DNA from: a virus
Reading direction: 5' to 3' (one strand)
IMG/VR virus record: IMGVR_UViG_3300027791_000105
Location: 1-27,706 of that record
DNA: 27,706 nucleotides
The notes below the pieces were generated by a model. The model was given only the letters and a program-made list of their open reading frames with translations, searched no databases and was not told the DNA's origin. The position numbers were made by a program, and so were the translations under genes. How positions within the stretch are numbered: the stretch's first letter is position 1; the number at the start of each line of letters is the position of its first letter. Shown here in pieces: positions 13,069 through 21,243 of the stretch.

Positions 13069-13992
13069 TTACTTTGACATTAAGTCTTTTAGCTGTTGTG
13101 CTAGTTTAGCTGCCAATGGATTATCTCCATCTTTATTATGCATTTGTGCTTTTGGTCTGTTTAGTCCTCCGGACAATTTGTTTAATTGCATATCCGCATC
13201 CATGTAATCTTCGTCTGGTGAGTTAGAATACTCGTCCAGTTCAGTAGTTGCCTGTGGTGTGTGTTCTAGCCCAGCTAAGGACATAAGTGATGCTAAGTCA
13301 TTGACTGCAACTTCTACTGTTTCTTGTACTTCTGGCTCTTCAGATGCTTCACTTACTCCGCCACCTGTATCCATATAATTTTGTATAACCCAATTATGGA
13401 ATTCTTCCATTTCTTCTAATTCTGCCATGTCTGCATCATCAACTTCTGTACCGTCTGTGTAAAACACAGGAGCATTCACTGTAAACATCTGATCACTGAT
13501 ATCGTCCATATCATAATCTAGTTTGTTCATATCAACTTCTTTATCTTTAAACATTATTGGTTGGTCGTTTTGTTGAATAAGTTCAGAAACTATTTCTTCT
13601 TCTACTGGCTCTTCTACTGATTCATATTCCATTCCGTTATCGTATTCATGATTACTACGGAATTCTTTTACAAAGTCTGCAATAGTATCACCATCTAAAT
13701 ATCTAATTAGATCAGCAAATATAGGATGATCTGGATCACAACCTACTTCATCACATAAATCCAAAATTGGATCTGCAAAAGAACCTACTGCTTCTGTTTC
13801 AATACCTTCATTTGCTTCTTTAGAATCTTCCCAAAATTTGCCAGCTTCTTCATCACTACCAAGTGTACTTGAGTGCATTTTGATAAAGTCTTCTTTGCTA
13901 TTATCTTGTGCATCAATATCTATATCAGACATTCTGCTTTCAGACACATCTTTTTCCTGGCCTGAATATTTTAATAATGTTGTTAAATCCAT
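13069..13992 (-). CDS. Acidic protein of unknown function in the head/packaging block
   Basis: A 307-residue very acidic protein, rich in Asp and Glu. I use the ATG at 13992, which has AGGAAT 7 bases upstream, and not the TTG 30 bases before it. Visible parts are an N-terminal MDLTTLLKYSGQ; a compact cysteine-containing helical segment, DPILDLCDEVGCDPDHPIFADLIRYLDGDTIADFV (74-108), that looks like a conserved domain; then disordered Glu-rich sequence; LMSLAGLE (236-243); and a basic, helical C-terminus (AKLAQQLKDLMSK). Its high charge and location between gp16 and gp17 would suit a scaffold-like or head-associated role, but this is inference. I do not recognise the family. Confidence 0.75.
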   Translation of the reverse strand: MDLTTLLKYSGQEKDVSESRMSDIDIDAQDNSKEDFIKMHSSTLGSDEEAGKFWEDSKEANEGIETEAVGSFADPILDLCDEVGCDPDHPIFADLIRYLDGDTIADFVKEFRSNHEYDNGMEYESVEEPVEEEIVSELIQQNDQPIMFKDKEVDMNKLDYDMDDISDQMFTVNAPVFYTDGTEVDDADMAELEEMEEFHNWVIQNYMDTGGGVSEASEEPEVQETVEVAVNDLASLMSLAGLEHTPQATTELDEYSNSPDEDYMDADMQLNKLSGGLNRPKAQMHNKDGDNPLAAKLAQQLKDLMSK

Positions 13993-14002
13993 TTTTTTAT
14001 TC

Positions 14003-14503
14003 CTATTTTTCTTTTTTAGCAAGCACTACTTCAGGAGTTCCACGTTCTAGCTCTTTAAGCATATTTGTGTTGTACTCGTCGCCAAATGTTGCATCTTTTT
14101 TTTCTTGGTTATATTCGCTGTCTAGCAAAGGCTTGTACTCTTCTTCTTTAGCTCCAGCTGCTTCTTCTCTGGCAATTTCTTCTGGGTGCTCAGCGTTAAT
14201 AACGACTAAGTGCGACCCTGAAATGCCGGCGTATTCTTGTAATTCATTTCTTAGTACTTCTGAAGTACACGGATAATTAACTGCCACGTCAATCATGCTA
14301 ACTTCTGAATTTCTTAATGTTTGGAAATCCATTGGATGTTCCTGGATAGGTGTTGTTTTTGGCTTACTCATGTCAGTTACGCTGTACTTGCCAAGTGCCA
14401 TTTCAATTCTTTCAACTTGCTGATCTTCAAGAGTTCCGGCATATTTAATACGGAATTTGTATTCTTTTTTACTTTCAGTTAAGTATTCTTTAAATGATTT
14501 CAT
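14003..14503 (-). CDS. Conserved T4-like protein, possible processed head protein
   Basis: A 166-residue protein. The N-terminus, MKSFKEYLTESKK, has the look of T4-type prohead leader peptides, with LTE matching the (L/I)-x-E prohead-protease signature at residues 8-10. A compact domain follows: YKFRIKYAGTLEDQQVERIE, a beta-strand/helix pair, then KPKTTPIQEHPMDF and SEVSMIDVAVNYPCTSEVLRNEL with a final strand, HLVVINAE (about 12-105). The last 50 residues are Glu/Lys-rich and probably flexible. GAGG lies upstream of the ATG, and a GATAAATA late-type box sits about 30 bases before it. The layout resembles a cyanophage protein of unknown function, known to me only as a pattern. The virion role is inferred. 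Confidence 0.7.
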   Translation of the reverse strand: MKSFKEYLTESKKEYKFRIKYAGTLEDQQVERIEMALGKYSVTDMSKPKTTPIQEHPMDFQTLRNSEVSMIDVAVNYPCTSEVLRNELQEYAGISGSHLVVINAEHPEEIAREEAAGAKEEEYKPLLDSEYNQEKKDATFGDEYNTNMLKELERGTPEVVLAKKEK

Positions 14504-14532
14504 TTTATCCAGACCTCTATATAATATATGTA

Positions 14533-15018
14533 TTATTTATCGTTTTTCATCAGTTTCTCTAATAAAGCGTTTCTATCTAATACTACTGCATCACCGTCTG
14601 ATTCAGTACCACCATCATGCTTTGCTTGTACTTGATCAATTCTTGCTTTCTTTAACTGCAAGTCGATCATTTTTAGTTTTCTATCAATCTTTGCACCTTT
14701 TGCATTTAATGCAGTATCTAACATTCGGGCTGCGGTACTAAAAATATCTCCAGCATATCTTGCTTCAACATTCATACCTAAATCCATTAAGTCTTTAAAT
14801 GTATCTTTTGCAGTATCTGCAATCTCATCCATCTCAATGTCACTTGATTCAAGGTTTTCGACCATCGGAAGTGCGGCATCAATTTTATCCGCTTTTGACA
14901 TAGCATTTTGATAGTTTTCAGTGTCAGGAACAGGAATAATGTCCTGTTCTTCACTAACTTCTTGTACTACTTCATCAACCGGTGCTAGGTTTAATAAATC
15001 TTCTAATTTTTTTGTCAT
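14533..15018 (-). CDS. 16: Terminase small subunit, gp16-like
   Basis: A 161-residue mostly helical protein similar in size to T4 gp16 (164 residues). The first 50 residues are acidic (LEDLLNLAPVDEVVQEVSEEQD). The central helical pair AKDTFKDLMDLGMNVEARYAGDIFSTAARMLDTALNAK (70-107) followed by KIDRKLKMIDLQLKKARIDQ (109-128) matches the coiled oligomerisation core of gp16 proteins. The tail ends LEKLMKNDK. gp16 forms rings and stimulates the gp17 ATPase while recognising DNA to be packaged. Unlike in T4, it does not sit directly before gene 17; four genes lie between them. The assignment is by pattern, not alignment. Confidence 0.72.
   Translation of the reverse strand: MTKKLEDLLNLAPVDEVVQEVSEEQDIIPVPDTENYQNAMSKADKIDAALPMVENLESSDIEMDEIADTAKDTFKDLMDLGMNVEARYAGDIFSTAARMLDTALNAKGAKIDRKLKMIDLQLKKARIDQVQAKHDGGTESDGDAVVLDRNALLEKLMKNDK
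14534..14541 (-). promoter_or_regulatory. Possible late-type box GATAAATA before the gene at 14003-14503
   Basis: GATAAATA on the minus strand, about 30 bases before the ATG at 14503, a suitable distance for a late promoter. It also encodes the last codons (Asp-Lys-stop) of the gp16-like gene, so coincidence is possible. Confidence 0.35.
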
Positions 15019-15026
15019 ATAATTAC

Positions 15027-15464
15027 TTACCTTGATTTGCCTTTGTGGAAAATGTCATCTTCTGTTACAACTCTAAATTTAATTCTATTTTGCTTACACC
15101 ATCTACTAGCGGCTTCCCATTTAGCCATATTAACAACTACACGAGCTTGAGCCATTTGACTTTTGCCTGCTTGTTCCATTGTTGTTTCTTTTTTAGGCTT
15201 TACTTCGATAAGTTCTGCACTTTGTCTACCATTTTTATCTGAGTATACAACTAAAAAGTCTGGAAGATATATTGATGATCTTCCTGTAAGTGGGTTTTTG
15301 TATGGTATCTTGACACTTTCGCTTGACCATTGTGTTATGCCAGGATGATTATCGCAAAACTGCATAAAAGCCCATTCCCAACTACTACGATAGGTAGGAG
15401 TTTTTAAGCCAGCATACTTTTCTGGAAATTTTAGAGTAAACTTACCCTGTGCATATTTTGCCAT
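15027..15464 (-). CDS. 4: gp4-like head-completion nuclease (TnsA-type PD-(D/E)xK fold)
   Basis: A 145-residue protein resembling T4 gp4 (gp50/gp65), which completes filled heads before tail joining and is related to TnsA-like restriction-fold nucleases. The active-site pattern is present: E30 in YRSSWEWAFM, SSESVKIPYKNPLTGR (47-62), D69 in YLPDF, and E87-x-K89 in LIEVKPKK. The C-terminal half is basic and helical (WEAASRWCKQNRIKFRVVTEDD). It lies two genes downstream of tail-tube-type proteins and just before gp16. No clear Shine-Dalgarno precedes the ATG; only 4 bases separate it from the upstream stop. The fold assignment is confident; the exact in vivo cleavage role is family knowledge. 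Confidence 0.85.
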   Translation of the reverse strand: MAKYAQGKFTLKFPEKYAGLKTPTYRSSWEWAFMQFCDNHPGITQWSSESVKIPYKNPLTGRSSIYLPDFLVVYSDKNGRQSAELIEVKPKKETTMEQAGKSQMAQARVVVNMAKWEAASRWCKQNRIKFRVVTEDDIFHKGKSR

Positions 15465-15468
15465 TGTT

Positions 15469-15828
15469 TTAACTTAATATGTTGCGAGCAACTAGATTAT
15501 TTGGTGCTTGGCTCTTGTTAAATCCTAGCATACTTGTGTCATTACGTGTCTGATTAAGTAAACTAATAATACTTTGTTGTATATCAGTTAGCCCATATTC
15601 TGCTAACTCGTCGATTATTATCATTGGACTGTCGCCAAGATTAGTAGCAATCTGTATTACTGTGTCTGTTAGACTACTAGCGATTGTACTATTGCCTTCT
15701 GTCTTTTGTAAGAAAAATCCCATAACTGCATCATACTCGCCTGTTGTCGCCGTGACACTTTCGTTTGTATTATACGAATCAAATACATCAGTTGATGTTG
15801 TTGTTTTAGTTGATGGTAAATTAGCCAT
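15469..15828 (-). CDS. Conserved small protein of the tail/head-completion block
   Basis: A 119-residue protein with GAGGT 6 bases before the ATG. A Ser/Thr-rich N-terminus (MANLPSTKTTTSTDVFDSYN) leads into a helical domain, YDAVMGFFLQKTEGNSTIASSLTDTVIQIA (33-62), and SPMIIIDELAEYGLTDIQQSIISLLNQTR (67-95). It ends with an asparagine-rich stretch. The domain pattern (a FFL..T motif, then a helix, then a LLNQTR-type end) looks like a short protein I associate with T4-like cyanophage structural clusters, but I cannot name it. Position between the tube-fold protein and gp4 suggests a role in tail or neck assembly. Confidence 0.7.
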   Translation of the reverse strand: MANLPSTKTTTSTDVFDSYNTNESVTATTGEYDAVMGFFLQKTEGNSTIASSLTDTVIQIATNLGDSPMIIIDELAEYGLTDIQQSIISLLNQTRNDTSMLGFNKSQAPNNLVARNILS

Positions 15829-15837
15829 TTATACCTC

Positions 15838-17247
15838 TTATGTTGCTAGTTGTGTTGGCAAACCTTTAGTTATTTTTGATACACCTTTTGGACTTGGACT
15901 AAGATTTCCACCAAATGCTTTTCCTAGTTCGCCTTTAAATGATCCCGGTCCGCTACCCTTCATAAAATTGTTTGCTTTGCCTAAATCATTTTGAAGGTTA
16001 GTTTGTAGTGCTGGATTATCAACAAAACCACTTAAATTGCCAAATGTTTTGGTTATTGCTGAAAGTGCATTTGAACCTAAGCTAAATGCTTGTGCAGCAC
16101 CGCCTTCTAACGATTGCATGTTAAACTTACCTGCTACATTACCTAATGCCTGCTTTAAGTTAGCACCTACTTGAGCGCCATTACTATTAATTGCGTTCTG
16201 CGAAGGTGGTATAAAATTACCAGCCACTGTTCCAACTTTAGGTACGTTAGGCAATGGATTAGCACCTCCGGTGCCGCCTGATCCACTACTTGGAAACTTG
16301 AAATCACCAATTGGGTTATTTCCTCTAAGTGCGTTGGTTGCCATTCCAGTAAGCTCTGATTTTAACATACTTTTAAGATTGGCACCTTTTAAATTCTGAG
16401 CACCCCTTAATCCTGTAACAACTGCTCCTGCTAGGTTTCCGCCAGCTAAGTCGCTACCAATGCTACCTGCAGCATCAACAAGTCCTCCAGGTCCAAACAT
16501 ACTAGTAGTTCCTCCGCCTTGCGGTGTTAGTGGGCTTGCAGTTTTATCGTAATGCAGTTCTCCAAATCCCGCCGGACCATCTCCTGCAACAAGACCTGAT
16601 CTGTACTTAACAGTTTCAAACTGAACTGTCATTTGGTTCTCTAGTAATCCTGCACTATCTGCATAATCGTGTCTATCATGTTCAAAACTTTGAATAATAG
16701 GGTTAACTAACCAATACTCTGTATACTTCTTTTGGTATATACTGTAAATTTTTATGTGACTAAAGAAGTTACCCGAGTTTCTATCTAATCCCCAGTTACG
16801 TGCTGAATTAGGCATTTTTGAGTATGTGTCTTTTAACGAGTAAGTTCCGCTACTTTCGTAATTAGGATCGTTGTTATAGTATGCATAATACGCATACCAC
16901 ATGTTTCGAATTATATCACTGTTATCATCGTGAAACGTAAGACGTACTGGCTCGTAATTTATCTTATTCATTGTATAACGTCTTCTGTTATACTGATTAT
17001 GTGTTTGTAAATCGTAGGAATATTTAGGCAGGTCTACACTCTTTACGAGAAAACTTGCCTCTAATTGCTCACTTCCTGAAAAGGAAAATCCTAGTCCTGG
17101 GTTAATTCCAAACGTGCAGTGGAATAAAAATCTATGCTTCGGAGCAAGACGGTAATTACCGTCAACAAAGGTTTTAGATGCGTGTCGAAAATCTCGAACG
17201 TTATCCCCAGTTGAAAGAGCAGTTAGAAAAGAGTTTAATACACTCAT
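15838..17247 (-). CDS. Tube-fold protein with Gly/Ala-rich tail (baseplate-tube junction candidate)
   Basis: A 469-residue protein directly after the tail tube gene (18-base gap, AGGAT Shine-Dalgarno). Residues 30-220 read like a second gp19-type tube beta-fold: APKHRFLFHCTFGINPGL, FLVKSVDLPKYSYDLQTHNQYNRRRY, PVRLTFHDDNSDIIRNMWYAYYAYYNND, and the closing strand LENQMTVQFETVKYRSGL. In T4-like phages such duplicated tube folds are gp48 and gp54, which connect baseplate and tube, so that is the best candidate role. From about 235 onward the sequence is Gly/Ala/Asn/Pro-rich low complexity with short amphipathic segments, longer than in those T4 proteins; it may fill the tube lumen or be disordered. 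The assignment to gp48 or gp54 is not certain. Confidence 0.65.
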   Translation of the reverse strand: MSVLNSFLTALSTGDNVRDFRHASKTFVDGNYRLAPKHRFLFHCTFGINPGLGFSFSGSEQLEASFLVKSVDLPKYSYDLQTHNQYNRRRYTMNKINYEPVRLTFHDDNSDIIRNMWYAYYAYYNNDPNYESSGTYSLKDTYSKMPNSARNWGLDRNSGNFFSHIKIYSIYQKKYTEYWLVNPIIQSFEHDRHDYADSAGLLENQMTVQFETVKYRSGLVAGDGPAGFGELHYDKTASPLTPQGGGTTSMFGPGGLVDAAGSIGSDLAGGNLAGAVVTGLRGAQNLKGANLKSMLKSELTGMATNALRGNNPIGDFKFPSSGSGGTGGANPLPNVPKVGTVAGNFIPPSQNAINSNGAQVGANLKQALGNVAGKFNMQSLEGGAAQAFSLGSNALSAITKTFGNLSGFVDNPALQTNLQNDLGKANNFMKGSGPGSFKGELGKAFGGNLSPSPKGVSKITKGLPTQLAT

Positions 17248-17265
17248 TACAAAATCCTAACTCTA

Positions 17266-17883
17266 TTAACCTGTAACAACCTCACCAATTGTTCTTGCTA
17301 CTGTAGCACCAATTCCAGTACCGATTGGTGTCTGTACTGCGTTATCAAAACGAATTGTTAAAGCAATAGTTGCTGCTTCACTACTCGAATAGTTTAAATC
17401 ACCGTAGTTTACATTGGTAATGAAACAACCGTATAATTCCCAAGTCTCAAGTACGTTTGGTGCACTAGCGCCGTTTCCGCCATCTAATACTTCACAACGT
17501 GTGATAAACTTGAAATCAATACCAGATGCTGCACTTGACTGTTCCATCATATCAAACTGCTTCTGTGTTTGCTCACCAACTAATTTTGCAACTTGACCTG
17601 ACGCATCGTCACGTAAGTTAACTGTACATGGATCCCATGTATGTTTACCTTGGATATACACTTTACTGTTATAGATATCAATCGGAACATCTTCAAATGT
17701 TACGGCTGGACGTGCAAAATCAATTACTTGTTTTGTTAATTCGCTACGTGGAGTTGAAACACCAAAGTTTTCAAAACTTACACGGAAGCGATATTTTAAT
17801 TTCGGCATTAACAGGCCTTGAGCTGATGCGGACTGATCCGATGCTAAAGGTACTGTAAATTTGCTTAATGAACTTACTGACAT
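17266..17883 (-). CDS. 19: Tail tube protein gp19
   Basis: A 205-residue major tail tube protein that stacks as hexameric rings inside the sheath. The pattern is typical: a flexible start, then KLKYRFRVSFENFGV (29-43), LTKQVIDFARPAVTFEDVPIDIYNSKVYIQGKHTWDP (49-85), CTVNLRDDASGQVAKLVGEQTQKQFDM (86-112), and the final strand ATIALTIRFDNAVQ. Its length is close to T4 gp19 (163 residues) with a slightly longer N-terminus and tail. TAGGAG lies before the ATG, and a CTAAATAC late-type box is about 25 bases upstream, so it can be transcribed independently of the sheath gene. A stem-loop on the sheath stop codon separates the two messages. Confidence 0.92.
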   Translation of the reverse strand: MSVSSLSKFTVPLASDQSASAQGLLMPKLKYRFRVSFENFGVSTPRSELTKQVIDFARPAVTFEDVPIDIYNSKVYIQGKHTWDPCTVNLRDDASGQVAKLVGEQTQKQFDMMEQSSAASGIDFKFITRCEVLDGGNGASAPNVLETWELYGCFITNVNYGDLNYSSSEAATIALTIRFDNAVQTPIGTGIGATVARTIGEVVTG

Positions 17884-17904
17884 ATTTTTTGCTCCTACTT
17901 ATTA

Positions 17905-17912
17905 GTATTTAG
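17905..17912 (-). promoter_or_regulatory. Late-type promoter box CTAAATAC for gp19
   Basis: CTAAATAC on the minus strand, preceded by TTGA. The context GACTAAATA followed by ACTAATAA recurs at the gp13-like gene (22966-22973), supporting a real, shared late element. Confidence 0.6.
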
Positions 17913-17940
17913 TCAATGTTGTTACTGCTAATTCATACAT

Positions 17941-17964
17941 CACAAGCTCTAGATAGAGCCTGTG
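17941..17964 (-). other. Stem-loop on the sheath stop codon (mRNA processing or stabilising element)
   Basis: A 10-bp stem with one G.T pair (CACAGGCTCT / AGAGCTTGTG) and an ATCT loop. The sheath TAG stop (17949-17951) lies at the loop edge. No U-tract follows, so it is not a standard terminator. Confidence 0.65.
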
Positions 17965-20900
17965 TTTTGTATGCGAACTGGAATATAAATGTATTCAACT
18001 GCCTTAACAGGTTCAACTGCAATATCAATATACAATTCGTTACGATCGATTCTATCGTTTGTGTTGTTTGATTCATCACAAACTACTAGGTAATCATATA
18101 AGCCTCTTTTTGCAACTAAGTCATTCATTAACTGTTCAACTACTTGTTTGACTTCATCTCTTGTTAACTTGTCATTTGGCTCAAATACAAACGGCTTAGT
18201 AATAACTGCTAATCTTTCACGTACATAAGCAACTAAACGTGCTACGTTAATACGATCTAATGCACTTGCAGTTGCTGTGCGTGTTTTGTTACCATAGTTA
18301 AGTATTCCATTACCTGGAAAGAATGATATCGGGTTAATACTGTTACTGTACAATGTATCACGTAAACTTTCACGTACACCTGTTGGAGTAAACTCACCTG
18401 TTACAGTATCTAAGTAACCAAGTCCTGTAGCATTGTCAACTATACCACGTCTTACACCTGCTGGTGCAAACCATGGAAAACTTGCTTCATCTGAACGTAT
18501 TAATGTTCTTAAAAGCATATGACTTGCTGGAACCATAATACTGTTTCCATCTAAGTCAGTTGAAATACCACTTGGATAAAATACACCCATATACGTATCT
18601 GCACTAACTAGTCCGTCATCACCATTATCTGATGCTAAGTTACTGTTTAATGCCCAGTTTTGAATATCAGTACTGTTTGCCGCTAATCTCATAGGAGCGT
18701 CAGCAACAATAAAGCCTGTGTTACGTCTATCGTTATTTAATGCAATCAAGTTTGCCATTAGCTCTGGATAACCTGGTGCTGATAATACGTTAAAGTTTCT
18801 TTGATCTTCACGTAACTCACCACTTGTATCAACTACTGATTTTAGTTTTTCTACAATAACTGCACGAACTGCGTTTCTGCCCATATAAGGTGAACCATCA
18901 GTTTTGTTACCTGCAGTACTTACCCATGCATCTGCTTCGTTTGGTAATACTTTACCCGGAAACGCATCTGCATTAAAGTGATCTTTTCTAAACTCTTTAA
19001 TGTTGTAACTACTACGTCTTGTGTTAAACAATAGTGTACCACGTGGATAAAGCGACTTGCTTGGTGCGTCTAAATCAACTACGTCACTTGTTAACAATGT
19101 TTTAATTGTTGCTACTGTGCCTGTTACAACATCTGTTGTTGTATCGCCCATGTAACGTGCATCAGCAAATAAGATACCATCACTACTTGTTTGATCACTC
19201 TTATCAATTACTACCCACTTCTGCTCGCCGTCAACAGTTTGATAACGTTTTAAAAACGGAAAGTTTTCTAAGTCACTTGTGTCAACCCATAAATCACCAT
19301 TAACTAGTGCGGATGCATCTGACTGTTGTGTCGGAGCACTTGCACTTATAAAAGGTCCATTTGGATTAGTTTGACTTAAATCAAATCCTCTTGCATCAAC
19401 TGTTACGCCTTGGTAACCTTTCCAGGTTGTACCGTTATGAATCATAATGTCAATTTCATTAGTAACATTTTGATACCACATACGTTTATTTGCTGGGTTT
19501 GCAGTAGGTTGTGTTGCACCAACAACATATACCAACGGTTGGAAATTACTTAAAATAATTTCTCCTGTTGTTAGGTCATCTCTTGCATATGTATTTGTAT
19601 TTGTAAGTCCTGCATCTGCAATCGGTGTACCTGTTGTTTCGTCTAATTTAACAAAACCACCTAAACTATGTGTAATAGTAATTGCACCAGTTGCTTCTAA
19701 CTTAGCAGTAACGTATGTTATTCCTGCCGCATTAAAGTCATTTACAAATAACTCTTTAGTTGCTCCACTTAATACAATATTTGTAGATGTTGTTGCTACT
19801 GTATTCTTACCAGAGGATATAACTGTAAATGCGTCAGATGCAGTAAATGTAGGAGCAACTAAGTTACCTGTGGCAACTGTTTCACCTTTTATTTTACGCT
19901 CGTATAACTTGTAAGTCATTTCGCCTGTTGTTGTAGATTCTGCCATTGCAATTACTTTGCCTTTTGCAATGTTTAAACCACCGCCAATTGCATCAACATC
20001 ATACATTGCAGCTTCTTCTGCCTTGTATAACTTAACTGCTTTGTCTGCAAATAAATCTGTTATTGAACTGTATGCACTAACATCAATGTCTGCGCCTGTG
20101 TTTGAACTTGTTGTTTTAATCCAAATACTACCAGTTGGTCTTGATGCAGTATCACCGTTACGCCATTCTGGAATTGCAGTGTGTGGATCAATTTGAACTG
20201 CTGGAATATAAAATGTTCCTGCTGATATACCAAGATCAGTTAATATCGTACCACTTCCTGAAATTATAATTCTTCCACTTGCAGTAGATGAAGTTCCAAA
20301 CAAACGAACGTTTCCTGCAGTACTTAACGCGGCAGTAACACCTGTTACTGCGGCTGCATTAATGTCTGCAACTACTTGTGCGGCAGTTGTACTTGTCATT
20401 GAGACTGCATTGCCGTTAACTGTAAGAATGTTTCCTACTGTAACTGTTGGGTTTGTCACTGTACCTTGTAAAGTTGACCATGTGTTGTACCATGAATCAA
20501 CACCAACAACTTGCCAACCTGCACTTGTTTTTAAGAACAGTTTGTTGTTTGTTGTTGTTGCATCAATCGCATAATCAGCTGTTGATCCAATTTGTGCTTT
20601 TGGTACACCACCTGAAACATCTGTTGTAGCTGTAATTACAATTGGAACTTTATTAGTGAATGTCTGTGTACTTGAGGACCATTGAAAAATGCCCCATTTA
20701 CTTTTGGTAGAGTTTAACCAGTGTGTTCCGTTAGCCGGATCACCTGCAGGACGTCCTGCACTTCCTGTTAACTCGCCTAAATCAATATCTGCACGAACAA
20801 CGTATGCTCTGTTGCTTACGCCTAGTAAACTGTACGCAGCCATTAAGCCATGCTCGTTTAATTCGTAACCATGTAAAGCCGTTCCGCCTGTGCTTTGGTA

Positions 20901-21125
20901 ATATGAAGGTTCTCCAAAAGTTGTTACCAACTCTCTTTGTGAACCAATTAAATATGCTTTTTCAGCATTTGCTTTTGTAGTTCCACTGGCTGTTCCGCCT
21001 GTGGTTGGATCTTTCTTGTCTTGGGCTGATGCTATCACTAACATTGGTACTGTACCAACCGCGGTACTTGCGTACTGTGATTCATCTATAACCTTGACCT
21101 CGATACCGGGTGAAATAAGTGCCAT
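17949..21125 (-). CDS. 18: Tail sheath protein gp18, giant form
   Basis: A 1058-residue contractile sheath subunit (T4 gp18 has 659). Conserved ends are clear. Residues 1-115 begin LISPGIEVKVIDESQYASTA and hold the N-terminal handshake arm. Residues 680-1058 carry the core, with FRKDHFNADAFPG, APGYPELMANLIALNNDRRNTGFIVADAP, WFAPAGVRRGIVDN, NPISFFPGNGILNYGNKT and RINVARLVAYVRERL, ending in the strand-exchange arm VEYIYIPVRIQNTGSI. Between about 120 and 660 is an insertion containing two modules like the flagellin/hook IN motif (223-303 and about 425-505) and several short Trp-containing motifs. These probably form surface knobs on the tail. GAGGT precedes the ATG and a perfect TATAAATA late box lies upstream. 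It is the most expanded gene in the window. Confidence 0.95.
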   Translation of the reverse strand: MALISPGIEVKVIDESQYASTAVGTVPMLVIASAQDKKDPTTGGTASGTTKANAEKAYLIGSQRELVTTFGEPSYYQSTGGTALHGYELNEHGLMAAYSLLGVSNRAYVVRADIDLGELTGSAGRPAGDPANGTHWLNSTKSKWGIFQWSSSTQTFTNKVPIVITATTDVSGGVPKAQIGSTADYAIDATTTNNKLFLKTSAGWQVVGVDSWYNTWSTLQGTVTNPTVTVGNILTVNGNAVSMTSTTAAQVVADINAAAVTGVTAALSTAGNVRLFGTSSTASGRIIISGSGTILTDLGISAGTFYIPAVQIDPHTAIPEWRNGDTASRPTGSIWIKTTSSNTGADIDVSAYSSITDLFADKAVKLYKAEEAAMYDVDAIGGGLNIAKGKVIAMAESTTTGEMTYKLYERKIKGETVATGNLVAPTFTASDAFTVISSGKNTVATTSTNIVLSGATKELFVNDFNAAGITYVTAKLEATGAITITHSLGGFVKLDETTGTPIADAGLTNTNTYARDDLTTGEIILSNFQPLVYVVGATQPTANPANKRMWYQNVTNEIDIMIHNGTTWKGYQGVTVDARGFDLSQTNPNGPFISASAPTQQSDASALVNGDLWVDTSDLENFPFLKRYQTVDGEQKWVVIDKSDQTSSDGILFADARYMGDTTTDVVTGTVATIKTLLTSDVVDLDAPSKSLYPRGTLLFNTRRSSYNIKEFRKDHFNADAFPGKVLPNEADAWVSTAGNKTDGSPYMGRNAVRAVIVEKLKSVVDTSGELREDQRNFNVLSAPGYPELMANLIALNNDRRNTGFIVADAPMRLAANSTDIQNWALNSNLASDNGDDGLVSADTYMGVFYPSGISTDLDGNSIMVPASHMLLRTLIRSDEASFPWFAPAGVRRGIVDNATGLGYLDTVTGEFTPTGVRESLRDTLYSNSINPISFFPGNGILNYGNKTRTATASALDRINVARLVAYVRERLAVITKPFVFEPNDKLTRDEVKQVVEQLMNDLVAKRGLYDYLVVCDESNNTNDRIDRNELYIDIAVEPVKAVEYIYIPVRIQNTGSI

Positions 21126-21162
21126 TCTATACCTCGCGAATACTATAATATTTTTGTACTTG

Positions 21163-21170
21163 TATTTATA
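21163..21170 (-). promoter_or_regulatory. Late promoter box TATAAATA for the sheath gene
   Basis: Perfect match to the T4 late -10 element, about 40 bases before the gp18 ATG and with no sigma-70 -35 box. A second TATAAATA on the same strand lies further upstream at 21236-21243, overlapping the start of the opposite gene. Confidence 0.8.
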
Positions 21171-21200
21171 CTTTTGTAGTCAAAACACGTCTATTAGACT

Positions 21201-21243
21201 CAGATACCACGGACCCTTTAAAGGGCGCCGGTAAATATTTATA
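21201..21243. other. GC-rich palindromic intergenic segment and second late-type box
   Basis: Contains the perfect 12-base palindrome CCCTTTAAAGGG (21214-21225) overlapping GGCGCC (21224-21229), unusual in this AT-rich genome. It is followed by TAAATATTTATA, which gives TATAAATA on the minus strand (21236-21243) and TAAATA on the plus strand just before the ATG at 21243. Confidence 0.5.

Noticed and set aside
17884-17944. 12-codon open frame (MYELAVTTLTKY) between sheath and tube genes
   Set aside because: No convincing Shine-Dalgarno, no unusual composition, and it runs through the late-promoter-like box; chance is sufficient.
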